Below are positions 1 through 10,652 of a stretch of 64,000 bases of DNA, in pieces. A model generated the notes under the pieces. The model did not search any database, was not told the DNA's origin, and saw nothing but the letters and a program-made list of their open reading frames with translations. A program made the translations under genes and the position numbers. Positions within the stretch are counted from its first letter, which is position 1; the number at the start of each line of letters is the position of its first letter. Source of the stretch: Bradyrhizobium sp. KBS0727 (GTDB lineage: Bacteria; Pseudomonadota; Alphaproteobacteria; Rhizobiales; Xanthobacteraceae); assembly GCF_005937885.2 (NCBI RefSeq), contig NZ_CP042176.1, forward strand, positions 372,001 through 436,000, read 5' to 3'.

Positions 1-749
1 TTGAGCGGCATCTTCGGAATGTCGCCGGCGGCAAAACCGATCACCAGGAAGCGACCTTCCCATGCGATGGCGCGCAACGCGGCTTCGGCATAGCCGCCGC
101 CGACCGGATCGAAAATAATGTCGACACCCTTGCCGCCGGTCAGCCGCTTCAGGCCTTCCTTCAGGTCTTCCTTGGTGTAGTTCAGCGTCAGCTCGGCGCC
201 GTGCGCCTTGGCGAATTCGAGCTTTTCGTCCGAGGACGCGCAGGCGATCACCTTCAGGCCCATCAGTTTGCCGAGTTCGCAGGCGGCGAGGCCGGTACCG
301 CCGGCAGCGCCCAGCACCGCCAGCGTCTCGCCGGGCTTCGGGCTGGCGCGATCTTCCAGCGCGTGCAGCGCCGTGCCGTAGATGATGATGATTCCGGCGG
401 CGCGATCGAAATCCAGATTGTCCGGAATCTTCACGATCGTATTCGCCGGAAGCGCGATCTTTTCGCGCGCGCCGTTGTGGCCGCAGGAAGCCACCACGCG
501 ATCGCCGACCTTCAGGTCGGTAACCCCGGCGCCGACGCTTTCGATCACGCCCGCGACTTCGGCGGCCGGCGAGAACGGGAACGGCGGTTTGATCTGGTAC
601 TTGCCCTGGATCATCAGGATGTCGAAGAAATTCAGCGCGGCGGATTTGATCGCGATCACGGCCTGGCCCGGCTCGGCGACGGGATCGGGCACGTCGGCCA
701 GCACGAGATCGTCGGGTTGGCAATATTGCGAGCAGAGAATGGCTTTCAT
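1..749 (-). CDS. NAD(P)H:quinone oxidoreductase family protein (MDR superfamily), 3' end cut by window edge
   Basis: The minus-strand frame opens with ATG at 749 and stays open to the window edge, giving about 249 residues. The N-terminus reads MKAILCSQYCQPDDLVL, followed by a GroES-like fold region and a Rossmann nucleotide-binding stretch with the motif AVLGAAGGTGLAA, which binds NADPH in this family. No catalytic zinc cysteine cluster is visible, as expected for the quinone oxidoreductase branch of the medium-chain dehydrogenases. The expected reaction is NADPH-dependent reduction of quinones or enones in the cytoplasm; the substrate cannot be told. It is divergent from the SDR gene starting at 923, so the 173-bp gap should hold both promoters. 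The C-terminal quarter lies outside the window. Confidence 0.9.
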   Translation of the reverse strand, partial: MKAILCSQYCQPDDLVLADVPDPVAEPGQAVIAIKSAALNFFDILMIQGKYQIKPPFPFSPAAEVAGVIESVGAGVTDLKVGDRVVASCGHNGAREKIALPANTIVKIPDNLDFDRAAGIIIIYGTALHALEDRASPKPGETLAVLGAAGGTGLAACELGKLMGLKVIACASSDEKLEFAKAHGAELTLNYTKEDLKEGLKRLTGGKGVDIIFDPVGGGYAEAALRAIAWEGRFLVIGFAAGDIPKMPL

Positions 750-922
750 GGACACACCTGATTTTCGGACGCACAAGGAAGGCTGGATGCTTCATGCCGG
801 ATTTGAAGCCGGGCTACAATCCGATTCGGATGCATTTGGGTTGTGCGCAGGACGACCGTCCCTCGACTGGATGCAGCGCCGAACAAACGCCTCGCCATGA
901 CGGGGCAACAGGGAGTGAAACA

Positions 923-1762
923 ATGTTTGAAAAAGGCCTGCTGGCGGGGAAGCGGATTTTGGTCACCGGCGGCGGCTCCGGGCTCGGGGCCGCGATGGGG
1001 CGCCGCTTCGTCGAACTCGGCGCCGAGCTGATCATTTGCGGCCGCCGGCTCGAACTGCTGGAGGCGACCGCGGCGCAGATGCGCAGCGAAATCGGCGGCA
1101 AGGTTTCGGTGGCGCGATGCGATATCCGCGACGGCGCCGCGGTCGACGCCATGATGGATACGGTCTGGGGCGAGGCGCCAATTGACGTGCTGGTCAACAA
1201 CGCCGCCGCGACCTTCATCGCGCAGACCGAACATTTGTCGTTCCGGGCCGCGGATGCGATCCTGGCGCCGACGCTGCATGGCACGATGTATTGCACGCTT
1301 GCCGCCGGCAAGCGCTGGATCGAGGGCAAGCACAAGGGCGTGGTGCTGAGCATTCTGTCGACCTCGACCATCACCGGGCGGGCCTTCACGGTGCCGTCGG
1401 CGATGGCAAAGACCGCCGTGCTGGCGATGACCAGGAGCCTTGCGGTGGAATGGGGCCCGAAGGGCATCCGCACGGTCGCGATCGCGCCGGGAGCCTTTCC
1501 GACGCCGGGCGCGGCGGGCCAGTTGCGGCCGGAGGGCCGCGACGAAAGCTGGGCGCATCGCAATCCGCTCGGTCGCGCCGGTGAACACAGCGAACTCGCC
1601 AATCTGGCGAGCTTCCTGATTTCCGACCAGGCCGGCTACATCAATGGCGAGATGGTGGTGCAGGACGGCGGCTCGCATTTGCGCAGTTCCGGCGCGGAGG
1701 ATCTGCTGCAATGGACCGAAGCGCAGTGGGAGAAGCAGCGCGCCGGCCGCGCCGGTGGCTGA
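923..1762 (+). CDS. SDR family oxidoreductase resembling 2,4-dienoyl-CoA reductase
   Basis: The 279-residue protein has the SDR cofactor motif TGGGSGLG (residues 15-22) and the NNAA motif (92-95). Where classical SDRs have YxxxK it has S159-A-M-A-K163, followed by TAVLAMTRSLAVEWGPKG, which matches the dienoyl-CoA reductase branch where Ser replaces Tyr. The likely role is NADPH-dependent reduction of an enoyl or dienoyl thioester in beta-oxidation of unsaturated fatty acids; this is inference from the motif. I chose ATG 923 because GGGAGTGAA precedes it and the Rossmann fold begins ten residues later; the frame is open upstream to 794 without a family match. It is divergent from the quinone oxidoreductase gene. 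Confidence 0.85.
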   Translation: MFEKGLLAGKRILVTGGGSGLGAAMGRRFVELGAELIICGRRLELLEATAAQMRSEIGGKVSVARCDIRDGAAVDAMMDTVWGEAPIDVLVNNAAATFIAQTEHLSFRAADAILAPTLHGTMYCTLAAGKRWIEGKHKGVVLSILSTSTITGRAFTVPSAMAKTAVLAMTRSLAVEWGPKGIRTVAIAPGAFPTPGAAGQLRPEGRDESWAHRNPLGRAGEHSELANLASFLISDQAGYINGEMVVQDGGSHLRSSGAEDLLQWTEAQWEKQRAGRAGG

Positions 1763-1949
1763 GTTCGCAGGCTGTGTAAAGCTTCCGCTAAAAGGTTTTG
1801 CTAAGAAGACTTGCATCAGAACGCGGACGTCGCGGCGGGTCAGCCGGTAACTGCCTTCCCAAAAAGGCATTTCCCGGCTATCCATGCTTGGCGGCACGGT
1901 GCGCCGCTGGGCCATCTTCCAGTCACAATGATAAGGGAATCAGTCGCCC

Positions 1950-2567
1950 GTGCGGGGAACACTGACATCTCTGATTGCTGCAGCTGTGTTGTGCGGGGTG
2001 ACATCCTTCGCGCACGCGCAAACTGCTGCGCCTAAAGCCGCCAAGGATACGGCAAAGCCCGCGGCAGCGAAGCCTGCTGCCAAGCCGGATCCGGCGGCAA
2101 CTGCAGCCGCAGGCGGCGCGGAGCCGAACCTGATCGGCCAATTCGGCACATGGGGCGCCTACACGGCGATGCCGAACGGCAAGAAGGTGTGCTTCGCATT
2201 GGCCAAGCCGTCTTCCTCGAAGACCAATCCGCCGAACCGTCCGCGCGATCCGGCCTACGCGTTCGTCTCGACGCGCCCGGCGGAAAAAGTCGTCAACGAA
2301 GTCTCGATCATGATCGGCTACGCGCTGAAGCCGGGCTCGGAATCCTCGCTCGAGGTCGGTGGCGCGTCCTATGCGATGTACACCCAGGGCGACGGGCTCT
2401 GGATCAAGAACGCCGCCGAGGAAGAGCGGATGGTCGATGCCATGCGCAAATCGGCCGATGTTACCGTCAAGGGCGTCTCCGCCAAGGGCACCGAGACCAC
2501 CGATACCTTCTCGCTGAAGGGTTTGTCGCAGGCGCTCGACCGGCTGGCGCAGGATTGCCGGCGCTAA
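1950..2567 (+). CDS. Invasion-associated locus B (IalB) family protein, secreted
   Basis: The 205-residue product starts at GTG 1950. It has an N-terminal signal peptide (MRGTLTSLIAAAVLCGVTSFAHA, cleavage near residue 23), then an Ala/Lys/Pro-rich linker to about residue 55, then a globular domain with IalB features (FGTWGAYTAMPNGKKVCFA, later VSIMIGYALKPG, ending in LAQDCRR). IalB proteins are periplasmic or outer-membrane proteins; in Bartonella they affect erythrocyte invasion, but in soil Rhizobiales their job is unknown. The two cysteines near the ends could form a disulfide. The gene appears monocistronic, and a palindromic repeat begins at its stop codon. Confidence 0.85.
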   Translation: MRGTLTSLIAAAVLCGVTSFAHAQTAAPKAAKDTAKPAAAKPAAKPDPAATAAAGGAEPNLIGQFGTWGAYTAMPNGKKVCFALAKPSSSKTNPPNRPRDPAYAFVSTRPAEKVVNEVSIMIGYALKPGSESSLEVGGASYAMYTQGDGLWIKNAAEEERMVDAMRKSADVTVKGVSAKGTETTDTFSLKGLSQALDRLAQDCRR

Positions 2568-2614
2568 AGCATGATCCGGAAAAGTGGTCACCGGTTTTCC
2601 GGAAAGATCATGCT
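2566..2614. repeat. Short palindromic intergenic repeat (AGCATGATCCGGAAAA type)
   Basis: The stretch from AAAGCATGATCCGGAAAA to TTTTCCGGAAAGATCATGCTT is an inverted repeat able to fold into a long hairpin. It starts inside the TAA stop of the IalB gene. Similar sequence is common between genes in Rhizobiales genomes; a partial copy occurs near 52503-52540. It may act as a transcript 3' end stabiliser, which is inference. Confidence 0.7.
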
Positions 2615-2691
2615 TCAAACAAGATGAGCTGCTTTTAAGCCCAAAATAGCGTTGTTTGTCGGCCCTGGAAGGCCTATTTGATCGCTATCTC

Positions 2692-2782
2692 CCCTCATGG
2701 CGAGGAGGCGCTTGCGCCGTCTCGAACCATGAGGCCCGGCTCTCATGCTTCGAGACGCGCTTTGCGCTCCTCAGGATGAGGG
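2692..2782. repeat. Interspersed repeat, family B (CTTCGAGACGC / CTCAGGATGAGG)
   Basis: This stretch upstream of rlmN combines CCTCATGGCGAGGAGGCGC, TTCGAGACGCGCTTTGCG and CTCCTCAGGATGAGGG, which are paired inverted segments. The same building blocks recur at 28058-28171 and 61240-61342. It lies within the leader or promoter region of rlmN, ending about 28 bp before the start codon. Confidence 0.75.
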
Positions 2783-2809
2783 AGAAAATTTCTCAAGAAC
2801 AGAAATTCA

Positions 2810-4027
2810 ATGACCGTAAATTCAATCGAGACCGGTTCTGCGGCTGGAGCTCCCCTTGAGAAGCTCCCGCTCGAGACCTACGTGCCGCCCGCCAAGCCTT
2901 CGCTGATCGGCCTGTCGCGCGCCGAGATCGCGGATCGATTGGGCGAGATCGGGGTTGCGCCGGGCCAGCGCAAGATGCGGACGCAACAACTCTGGCACTG
3001 GATGTATGTCCGCGGCGCCAAAGAGTTCGACGAGATGACCAGCATTTCCAAGGAAATGCGCGCGCAGCTCGTGCAGCACTACACCGTCGCGCGTCCCGAA
3101 GTGGTCGCCGAGCAGATTTCCAACGACGGCACCCGCAAGTGGCTGCTGCGGCTGCCGAGCGGCGACGATGTCCAGAAGGCGCATGAAGTCGAATGCGTCT
3201 ACATTCCCGAGACCGACCGCGGCACGCTGTGTGTCTCCTCGCAGGTCGGCTGCACGCTGAACTGCTCGTTCTGCCACACCGGCACGCAGCGGCTGGTACG
3301 CAACCTCACCGCGGGCGAGATTGTCGGCCAGATCATGGTGGCGCGCGACCGCCTCGACGACTGGGCCGATCGCGAGACCCCGACCGGCAGCCGCCGCGTC
3401 ACCAATGTGGTGATGATGGGCATGGGCGAGCCGCTGTATAATTTCGACGCGGTGCGCGATGCGCTGCTGATCGTTGCCGACGGCGAAGGCATCGGCATTT
3501 CCCGTCGTCGCATTACGCTGTCGACCTCGGGCGTGGTGCCCAACATCATCCGTACCGGTGACGAGATCGGCGTGATGCTGGCGATCTCGCTGCATGCGGT
3601 GCGCGACGAATTGCGCAACGAGCTGGTGCCGCTCAACCGCAAGTATCCGATCGCCGAGTTGCTGCAGGCCTGCCGCGATTATCCGGGATCGTCGAACGCG
3701 CGACGCATCACCTTCGAATATGTGATGCTGAAGGGCGTCAACGATTCCCTCGATGACGCCAAGCTCCTGGTGAAGCTGCTCAAGGGCATTCACGCCAAGA
3801 TCAATCTGATCCCGTTCAATCCGTGGCCGGGTACGCGCTACGAATGCTCGGACTGGGAGCAGATCGAAAAATTCTCCGAGTATATCTTCAACGCCGGCTA
3901 CTCCTCGCCGGTTCGCACCCCGCGCGGCCGCGACATCCTCGCCGCCTGCGGCCAGTTGAAGTCGGAGACGGAAAAGTTGTCCGTGCGCGAGCGCGACGCG
4001 CTGCGCGCGATGGCGATGACGGACTAG
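2810..4027 (+). CDS. rlmN: Dual-specificity 23S rRNA/tRNA adenine-C2 methyltransferase RlmN
   Basis: The 405-residue protein is a radical SAM enzyme with the cluster-binding motif [11 protein letters not shown] (Cys148, Cys152, Cys155). Other family signatures are [13 protein letters not shown], the [19 protein letters not shown] stretch that follows TLSTSGVVP, and the C-terminal AACGQL cysteine needed for the methyl-transfer mechanism. RlmN methylates C2 of A2503 in 23S rRNA and A37 in some tRNAs. The length is slightly above the E. coli enzyme because of an N-terminal extension (about 35 residues). A membrane protein gene follows after 5 bp, so the two are probably co-transcribed. Confidence 0.97.
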   Translation: MTVNSIETGSAAGAPLEKLPLETYVPPAKPSLIGLSRAEIADRLGEIGVAPGQRKMRTQQLWHWMYVRGAKEFDEMTSISKEMRAQLVQHYTVARPEVVAEQISNDGTRKWLLRLPSGDDVQKAHEVECVYIPETDRGTLCVSSQVGCTLNCSFCHTGTQRLVRNLTAGEIVGQIMVARDRLDDWADRETPTGSRRVTNVVMMGMGEPLYNFDAVRDALLIVADGEGIGISRRRITLSTSGVVPNIIRTGDEIGVMLAISLHAVRDELRNELVPLNRKYPIAELLQACRDYPGSSNARRITFEYVMLKGVNDSLDDAKLLVKLLKGIHAKINLIPFNPWPGTRYECSDWEQIEKFSEYIFNAGYSSPVRTPRGRDILAACGQLKSETEKLSVRERDALRAMAMTD

Positions 4028-4032
4028 ATTCG

Positions 4033-4524
4033 ATGGCGCTGATCGGCCGTCTCTTTGTCGTCTTCTTTGCTTTCCTGCTCGCGTGCTTCGCGGCCGGGGC
4101 GATCGTGGTCATTGCGGTGCTGTATCCGGAATTCAGCGATCTTGCGACCGGGCCGATCGACCAGAGCGCGATCAATGTCGTGCTCGGTTTCGGCTTCATC
4201 TTTCTTTCGGGCTTTGCGTTGTTGCCGGCGCTGATCGTGGTGCTGATCACCGAGGCCTTCTCTATCCGGGGCGTGCTCACTTACGCGGTCGGCGGCGCGA
4301 TCGTCGGCGCGGCCTGCTATCTCGGCCTGACTCCGTTCGATCCGCAGACGATGCAATTCGACGGTATCGTGCGCCGTCACCTCGAGATCATGACCGGCGC
4401 GGGCATCGTTGCCGGTCTCGTCTACTGGATGATCGCCGGCCGCAATGCCGGCGCCTGGCGTGAACCGCCGCGTCCGTTGCGGCCGCCGCCGCCCTTGCCG
4501 TCGCAGTCGAGGCCGCTGCCGTGA
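4033..4524 (+). CDS. Small integral membrane protein of unknown function
   Basis: The 163-residue protein shows four hydrophobic segments: FVVFFAFLLACFAAGAIVVI (residues 8-27), a long one around 55-80, VGGAIVGAACYLGL near 90-105, and GAGIVAGLVYWMIAG near 125-140. It ends in a proline-rich tail (PPRPLRPPPPLPSQSRPLP). No catalytic motif was recognised. ATG 4033 lies 5 bp after the rlmN stop, which fixes the start and suggests an operon. I know this type only as a conserved hypothetical in Bradyrhizobium. Confidence 0.8.
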   Translation: MALIGRLFVVFFAFLLACFAAGAIVVIAVLYPEFSDLATGPIDQSAINVVLGFGFIFLSGFALLPALIVVLITEAFSIRGVLTYAVGGAIVGAACYLGLTPFDPQTMQFDGIVRRHLEIMTGAGIVAGLVYWMIAGRNAGAWREPPRPLRPPPPLPSQSRPLP

Positions 4525-4563
4525 TGCTTTCCAACGCTTACTACCTCGGCTAAACCCCGCGCC

Positions 4564-6793
<2,230 letters not shown>

Positions 6794-6814
6794 ATTGTTC
6801 GCAACTCTACCCAG

Positions 6815-6899
6815 GTCATTGCGAGGAGCGTAAGCGACGAAGCAATCCACGCTTCATTTGAGTGGCGAGATGGATTGCTTCGCTCCGCTAGCAATGACG
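6815..6899. repeat. Interspersed palindromic repeat, family C
   Basis: The element begins GTCATTGCGAGGAGCG, contains the paired segments ACGAAGCAATCCA and TGGATTGCTTCG, and ends AGCAATGAC. Other copies or halves are at 33640-33665, 57209-57352 and 59553-59673. It lies between argG and its terminator. Confidence 0.8.
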
Positions 6900-6902
6900 A
6901 TA

Positions 6903-6932
6903 AAAATGGCCGGGATTGCTCCCGGCCATTTT
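6903..6932. terminator. Bidirectional rho-independent terminator between argG and the OmpA-family gene
   Basis: A perfect 13-bp stem AAAATGGCCGGGA / TCCCGGCCATTTT encloses the loop TTGC. The terminal A/T runs act as U-tracts on both strands. The two flanking genes converge here. Confidence 0.85.
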
Positions 6933-6966
6933 CATTTGATGACGACCTGCCTCGGCGGCTTCGGCC

Positions 6967-8943
6967 TTACCGCGGCGGCGCGACGCCGGGCGGGGGCGGC
7001 GGCAGCGACGCCTGCCCACCATTGAGCAGCGGCGTGATGCGGCGGACGGTAACGCGCCGGTTGATCGCACTCGGCCCGTCGGTCTGCTCCTTCAGGTACT
7101 GCTTGCCGTAGCCCTGCGAGGTCAGGTTTTCGGCCGGCACGCCAAACTGCTGCGTCAGCAGCGTGGCCGCGGATTCGGCGCGGCGGTCCGACAGCGACAG
7201 GTTGTCGGTGTCGCTGCCGACCGCGTCGGTGTGTCCCTCGATCAGGAACACCTCGCGCGGGTTGCGCTGAATCGCCCGGTTGAGGCCGTCGGCGATCGCC
7301 TGCAGCTTCGCGGCCTGATCGGGCGGAATTTCCCACGATCCGGTTGCGAAGTTGATGGTGTTGACGTCGATGCTCGGCATCAACTGGCGCACGTTCGGGC
7401 TGTAGCGGATTTCGTCGAGCGTATAACGCCGCTCGATCCGGTCCACCGGCGGTGCCACCATGGTGTCGTAGATCAGCTCCGGCGGCGCTTCCTCGGAATC
7501 GACGATGTATCGATCATAGGGGATGCGGACCACCGGCGGCGGCAGGTCGACATAGAAGCCGCCGACCGCACGCGGATCGCGGTAGCTGTTGTCGATGATG
7601 ATGATCTCGCGACCGCGGTCGTCGCGGCGAATCCGCCGCAGCAACTGGCCGTCGGGGCCGATCACCGTGATGATCTCCGATCCGTCGGGCCGGATCACGA
7701 CCGTGCGGGTTTCGCCGCCGATGGTCTGGGTCCGGATGTCACGCGCACCGTACTGGAAGCGATCCATCTCGTTGTGACGGACATACTCCTGCCCGCCGGG
7801 ATCGCGGATGATGATCCGGCCCGGCTCGGTGATGACGGTACGTCCGCCCTCCTGGACCTCGCGGCGTTGGCCGCGGAAGTCGCTGAGGTTGCGCGGTCCC
7901 TGCATGGCGGCACCCGGTGCGATCGGGGCCAGCGCGACAGCGGGCGGCGGTGCGGCCGGCAGCGGCGCGGTGATCTGAGGCGCGCGCTGGAATGCCGGCG
8001 TGACCGTCGGCGGCGCGTTCTGCGCGCGACCCGGAGGCACCGCGGAGTTCGGCCCGGCCGGCACCGCGGTGGGTGCCGCAGGTGCGCCCGCGGCCGCAGG
8101 TGCGCCCGCGGCCGGAGGTGCTCCAGCCGGAGCTGTCGTAACTGGAGGTGCCGCTCCCGGGACAGCACCCGGTGCGCCGCCCGGAGGCGGCCCGCCGGGA
8201 CGTCCCTGCTGACCGGTTGGCCCACTTGTACCGGCAGGCGGTGTACCGGCAGGCGGTCCGCCCGGCGTACGCGGCGGCGGCGCCGTCGTCGGACTTCCAC
8301 CTGCAGGAGGGGCAGCTGTCGGAGGCGTTGCCGTCGGTGCAGGTGTCGGCGCCGGTGCCTGCTTGGCGCCGGGAGGCGGCGGAGGTGGAGGCGTCGTCGG
8401 TTGCTTCGGCGCAACCGGAGGCGTCGTCGCTGCCGGGGGCGGCGGCGGAGGCGGTGGCGGCGTATGAACGGGCGGGGCCGCCGTGGGCGGAGCCGGGGGG
8501 GCCGGACGTGCGGGAGCAGCGGGCGGAGGCGGCGCGGGCGGCGTTGGACGCGCGGGCGCAGCCGCGGGAGGCGGCGGTGGCGGGGCCTGATGCTGCGGAG
8601 GAGGCGGTGGCGGCGGAGCCGGACGCGGAGCTGCAGCCGGGGGCGGTGGCGGAGCTGGACGCGGAGCTGCAGCCGGGGGAGGTGGCGGCGGCGGTGTTGG
8701 ACGCGGGGCTGCAGCCGGGGGAGGTGGCGGCGGCGGTGCGGGATGCGGTGCTGCGGCGGGCGGCGGCGCCGGTTGCCTTGGCGCGGCGGCCGGCGGCGGC
8801 CCCTTCGGCCTTCCATCAGGGCCAAGCTCTTCCTTGGCTTGCGCCACGACGAGCGGCGCAGTTTGCGCATGCGATGTGGAAGTCGCCAGCTGTGCCACGG
8901 TCAAAGCAGTGGTGGCCAGCAGCAGGATGCGAAGGTTTGTCAT
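6967..8943 (-). CDS. OmpA-family outer-membrane protein with a very long proline-rich linker
   Basis: The 658-residue product starts at ATG 8943, preceded by AAGGA. Residues 1-27 (MTNLRILLLATTALTVAQLA...) form a signal peptide. Roughly residues 40-345 are a low-complexity Ala/Pro segment with many runs of P. Residues 350-490 form a beta-rich region (TEPGRIIIRDPGGQEYV). The C-terminal OmpA/MotB peptidoglycan-binding domain includes VFLIEGHTDAVGSD and LSDRRAESAATLL. The product is probably anchored to murein, with the proline segment spanning or crossing the envelope. Homologues in Bradyrhizobium are usual, but the proline segment varies in length. The first 12 codons of the longer frame (from 8979) have no signal character and were excluded. 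Confidence 0.9.
   Translation of the reverse strand: MTNLRILLLATTALTVAQLATSTSHAQTAPLVVAQAKEELGPDGRPKGPPPAAAPRQPAPPPAAAPHPAPPPPPPPAAAPRPTPPPPPPPAAAPRPAPPPPPAAAPRPAPPPPPPPQHQAPPPPPPAAAPARPTPPAPPPPAAPARPAPPAPPTAAPPVHTPPPPPPPPPAATTPPVAPKQPTTPPPPPPPGAKQAPAPTPAPTATPPTAAPPAGGSPTTAPPPRTPGGPPAGTPPAGTSGPTGQQGRPGGPPPGGAPGAVPGAAPPVTTAPAGAPPAAGAPAAAGAPAAPTAVPAGPNSAVPPGRAQNAPPTVTPAFQRAPQITAPLPAAPPPAVALAPIAPGAAMQGPRNLSDFRGQRREVQEGGRTVITEPGRIIIRDPGGQEYVRHNEMDRFQYGARDIRTQTIGGETRTVVIRPDGSEIITVIGPDGQLLRRIRRDDRGREIIIIDNSYRDPRAVGGFYVDLPPPVVRIPYDRYIVDSEEAPPELIYDTMVAPPVDRIERRYTLDEIRYSPNVRQLMPSIDVNTINFATGSWEIPPDQAAKLQAIADGLNRAIQRNPREVFLIEGHTDAVGSDTDNLSLSDRRAESAATLLTQQFGVPAENLTSQGYGKQYLKEQTDGPSAINRRVTVRRITPLLNGGQASLPPPPPGVAPPR
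8621..8735. repeat. Tandem coding repeats in the proline-rich segment
   Basis: The unit GGACGCGG(A/G)GCTGCAGCCGG recurs at about 8621, 8657 and 8699, with spacings of 36 and 42 bp, both multiples of three. On the coding strand it gives Pro-Ala-Ala-Ala-Pro-Arg-Pro blocks. Such repeats are prone to in-frame length change. Confidence 0.7.
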
Positions 8944-9157
8944 GATGTCCTTAGGTCCCGGAAGGTTCTTGAAAGGCATGGATTAGCTTTTACGGATAAG
9001 CTTTTACCGAAGGTCTCGGCAGATCGATCAACGGCTAATCGTTAGGCCGGATTGTGGCAGGCTATGAAACTCGAATGCGATATATTTCGTCCACGCAACA
9101 GCATGCATGCATCATTGTTCATTACTCATTCAGGCCGCCCCCATTCAGGCCACGCTT

Positions 9158-9400
9158 TCAGCTCCAGGTCATGTTGTTGCCGAAATCAGTAGCCGGATTC
9201 GGCGTGCGAGGTCCATCCGGTCCGCGCAACGGAAGCTCGTCAGGCATCTTGCCCGGCAGCTCCTGCGGTGGCGGTGGCAAGCCCGGATCGTGCACCGGCG
9301 GCGGTATCTCCGGACGCGGATTGCCCGGAGGTGTTTCCTGCGGCGGTTCGGTCGGATGTCCCGGCGTTGCCGGCGGAATTTCTGGAGGTTCGATCGGCAT
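9158..9400 (-). CDS. Small proline-rich protein of unknown function
   Basis: The 80-residue frame from ATG 9400 reads MPIEPPEIPPATPGHPTEPP, continues with repeated PPE/IPP/PPG units, and ends FGNNMTWS. A TTG three codons upstream (9409) is an alternative start. No signal peptide or domain is visible. I believe similar short proline-rich frames occur in other Bradyrhizobium genomes, but the biased composition also permits a chance frame. It lies just upstream of the proline-rich OmpA-family gene on the same strand. Confidence 0.5.
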   Translation of the reverse strand: MPIEPPEIPPATPGHPTEPPQETPPGNPRPEIPPPVHDPGLPPPPQELPGKMPDELPLRGPDGPRTPNPATDFGNNMTWS

Positions 9401-9452
9401 CCGGGACAACGGCGTAGATGCGGCGATGTTCCGTGCGCATTGCAGTCACGAC

Positions 9453-10286
9453 CTAACCGGAACCGCGAACCAGCAGCGTGTTGCTGCGGGTCTTGCCGGT
9501 CTCGGCGTAGCCGCGGGCGCGCATGTCGGCGATACAGTCTTCGAGCCACTCGTTTGCCGATAGATGCTCGATCACCACGGCGCGGGGCCACAGCGTTTGT
9601 GGGGCGTCCTTGAAGAAGGGAATCAGCGCGCGGTCCTCGAAACCCTCGATGTCGATCTTGAGCGCGTCGACCTGCGTAACGCCGGCATCCTCGAGGATAC
9701 GCTGCAGCCGCAGCGACGGCACCTTGATGGCCTTGCTGGAAGCTTCACCCGTGACGATATGGCTGGCGCCGAAGTTGTCGCCATCGGTTTCGATCATCAG
9801 CTCGCCATCGGCGGCGCCGGCGGCGGCGGCCACCAGACTGACCTGGGTATAGCCGGAGGCTGAATTGTTGAAGGCGAGCCGCGCGTGGGTGACGGGATGC
9901 GGTTCGATCGCGATCACCTTGCCCGCAGGCCCGACATGGCGCGCCAGCACCATGGCGTAGGTGCCGACATTGGCGCCGACGTCGACGAACACGCCGCCGA
10001 CAGGCGTATGCGCGCGCAGAAAATCCAGCTCGTCGATATTGTAATCGGGATTGAACAATGCGCCGCGTTCGGTGGCGCTGGCCTGGTGATAGAAGCGAAA
10101 CGACGCGCCCTGATAGATGACATCGACGGGTCCGGCGCGCAGCAGATTGACCAGCCGCGACAGCATCGGGCGAAACGCGCCGCGCTTGAGCCGCGAACGA
10201 TGCGCCAGCCGGATGATGGCGGCCTGCGCAGCAGTCGGGGCGAACGCGCCGAACGGCGCGGGCGAAGGGTCATTGTCGGGCGTCAA
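9453..10286 (-). CDS. FkbM-family SAM-dependent methyltransferase
   Basis: The 277-residue product (TTG start at 10286, preceded by GAGGATAA) contains the SAM-binding motif VFVDVGANVGTYAMVLA and the family motif LKIDIEGFEDRALIPFF. FkbM enzymes methylate hydroxyl groups on polyketides, glycans or exopolysaccharides; the substrate here is unknown. The frame runs on upstream to 10478, but that part includes repeat-like, poorly biased sequence, so I prefer the shorter form. No partner biosynthetic genes are next to it. Confidence 0.85.
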   Translation of the reverse strand: MTPDNDPSPAPFGAFAPTAAQAAIIRLAHRSRLKRGAFRPMLSRLVNLLRAGPVDVIYQGASFRFYHQASATERGALFNPDYNIDELDFLRAHTPVGGVFVDVGANVGTYAMVLARHVGPAGKVIAIEPHPVTHARLAFNNSASGYTQVSLVAAAAGAADGELMIETDGDNFGASHIVTGEASSKAIKVPSLRLQRILEDAGVTQVDALKIDIEGFEDRALIPFFKDAPQTLWPRAVVIEHLSANEWLEDCIADMRARGYAETGKTRSNTLLVRGSG

Positions 10287-10477
10287 GCGGTTATCCTCGG
10301 TGAAAGCGGCACATGCATAGCCGGTTTTTCGGCGGCGATACAACGGCGCATCGGGCGTCCTCGGCGTGAATCGGATGGGTATCGCTTCGCTCCACCCATC
10401 GAATCTCGAATACGACTTCGCTATCTCGCGACACACTGCGCCCGAGTTTTGCCAATCATTCGCCTCTCTCGAAATCA

Positions 10478-10563
10478 AAGGGCGCAGGGAAGACCGGGGG
10501 TGCGCTGCACCCGCGGTCTCGCGTGCATGAGATGCGAGAAGATGCGCACACGAGCATGCAGGT
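10478..10563. repeat. Degenerate interspersed repeat, family F, in the 10287-10652 gap
   Basis: The gap between the FkbM gene and the next cyclase gene holds GGGCGCAGGGAAGACCGGG, then GCTGCACCCGCGGTCTCG and CGCACACGAGCATGCAGGT. I recognise this as a truncated copy of an intergenic repeat common in Bradyrhizobium. Nothing else was recognised in the gap. Confidence 0.55.
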
Positions 10564-10652
10564 CAGGTCCACACGACTTCACCGTAGGCAACGACAGCGC
10601 TCATCTTTCGCCGGGCAAAGCTGACCTGAAGGCATCTCCGCTTCAGGACACC

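Noticed and set aside
746..1915. Minus-strand open frame overlapping the DECR-like SDR
   Set aside because: It is a mirror frame of the SDR gene without recognisable motifs.
8621..8735. Possible CRISPR-like direct repeats
   Set aside because: The repeats are in-frame coding repeats of a proline-rich protein, with short variable spacing and no spacers.
7231..9045. Long plus-strand open frame of about 604 codons
   Set aside because: It is antisense to the proline-rich OmpA-family gene; the translation is a low-complexity Arg/Gly/Cys sequence with no domain.
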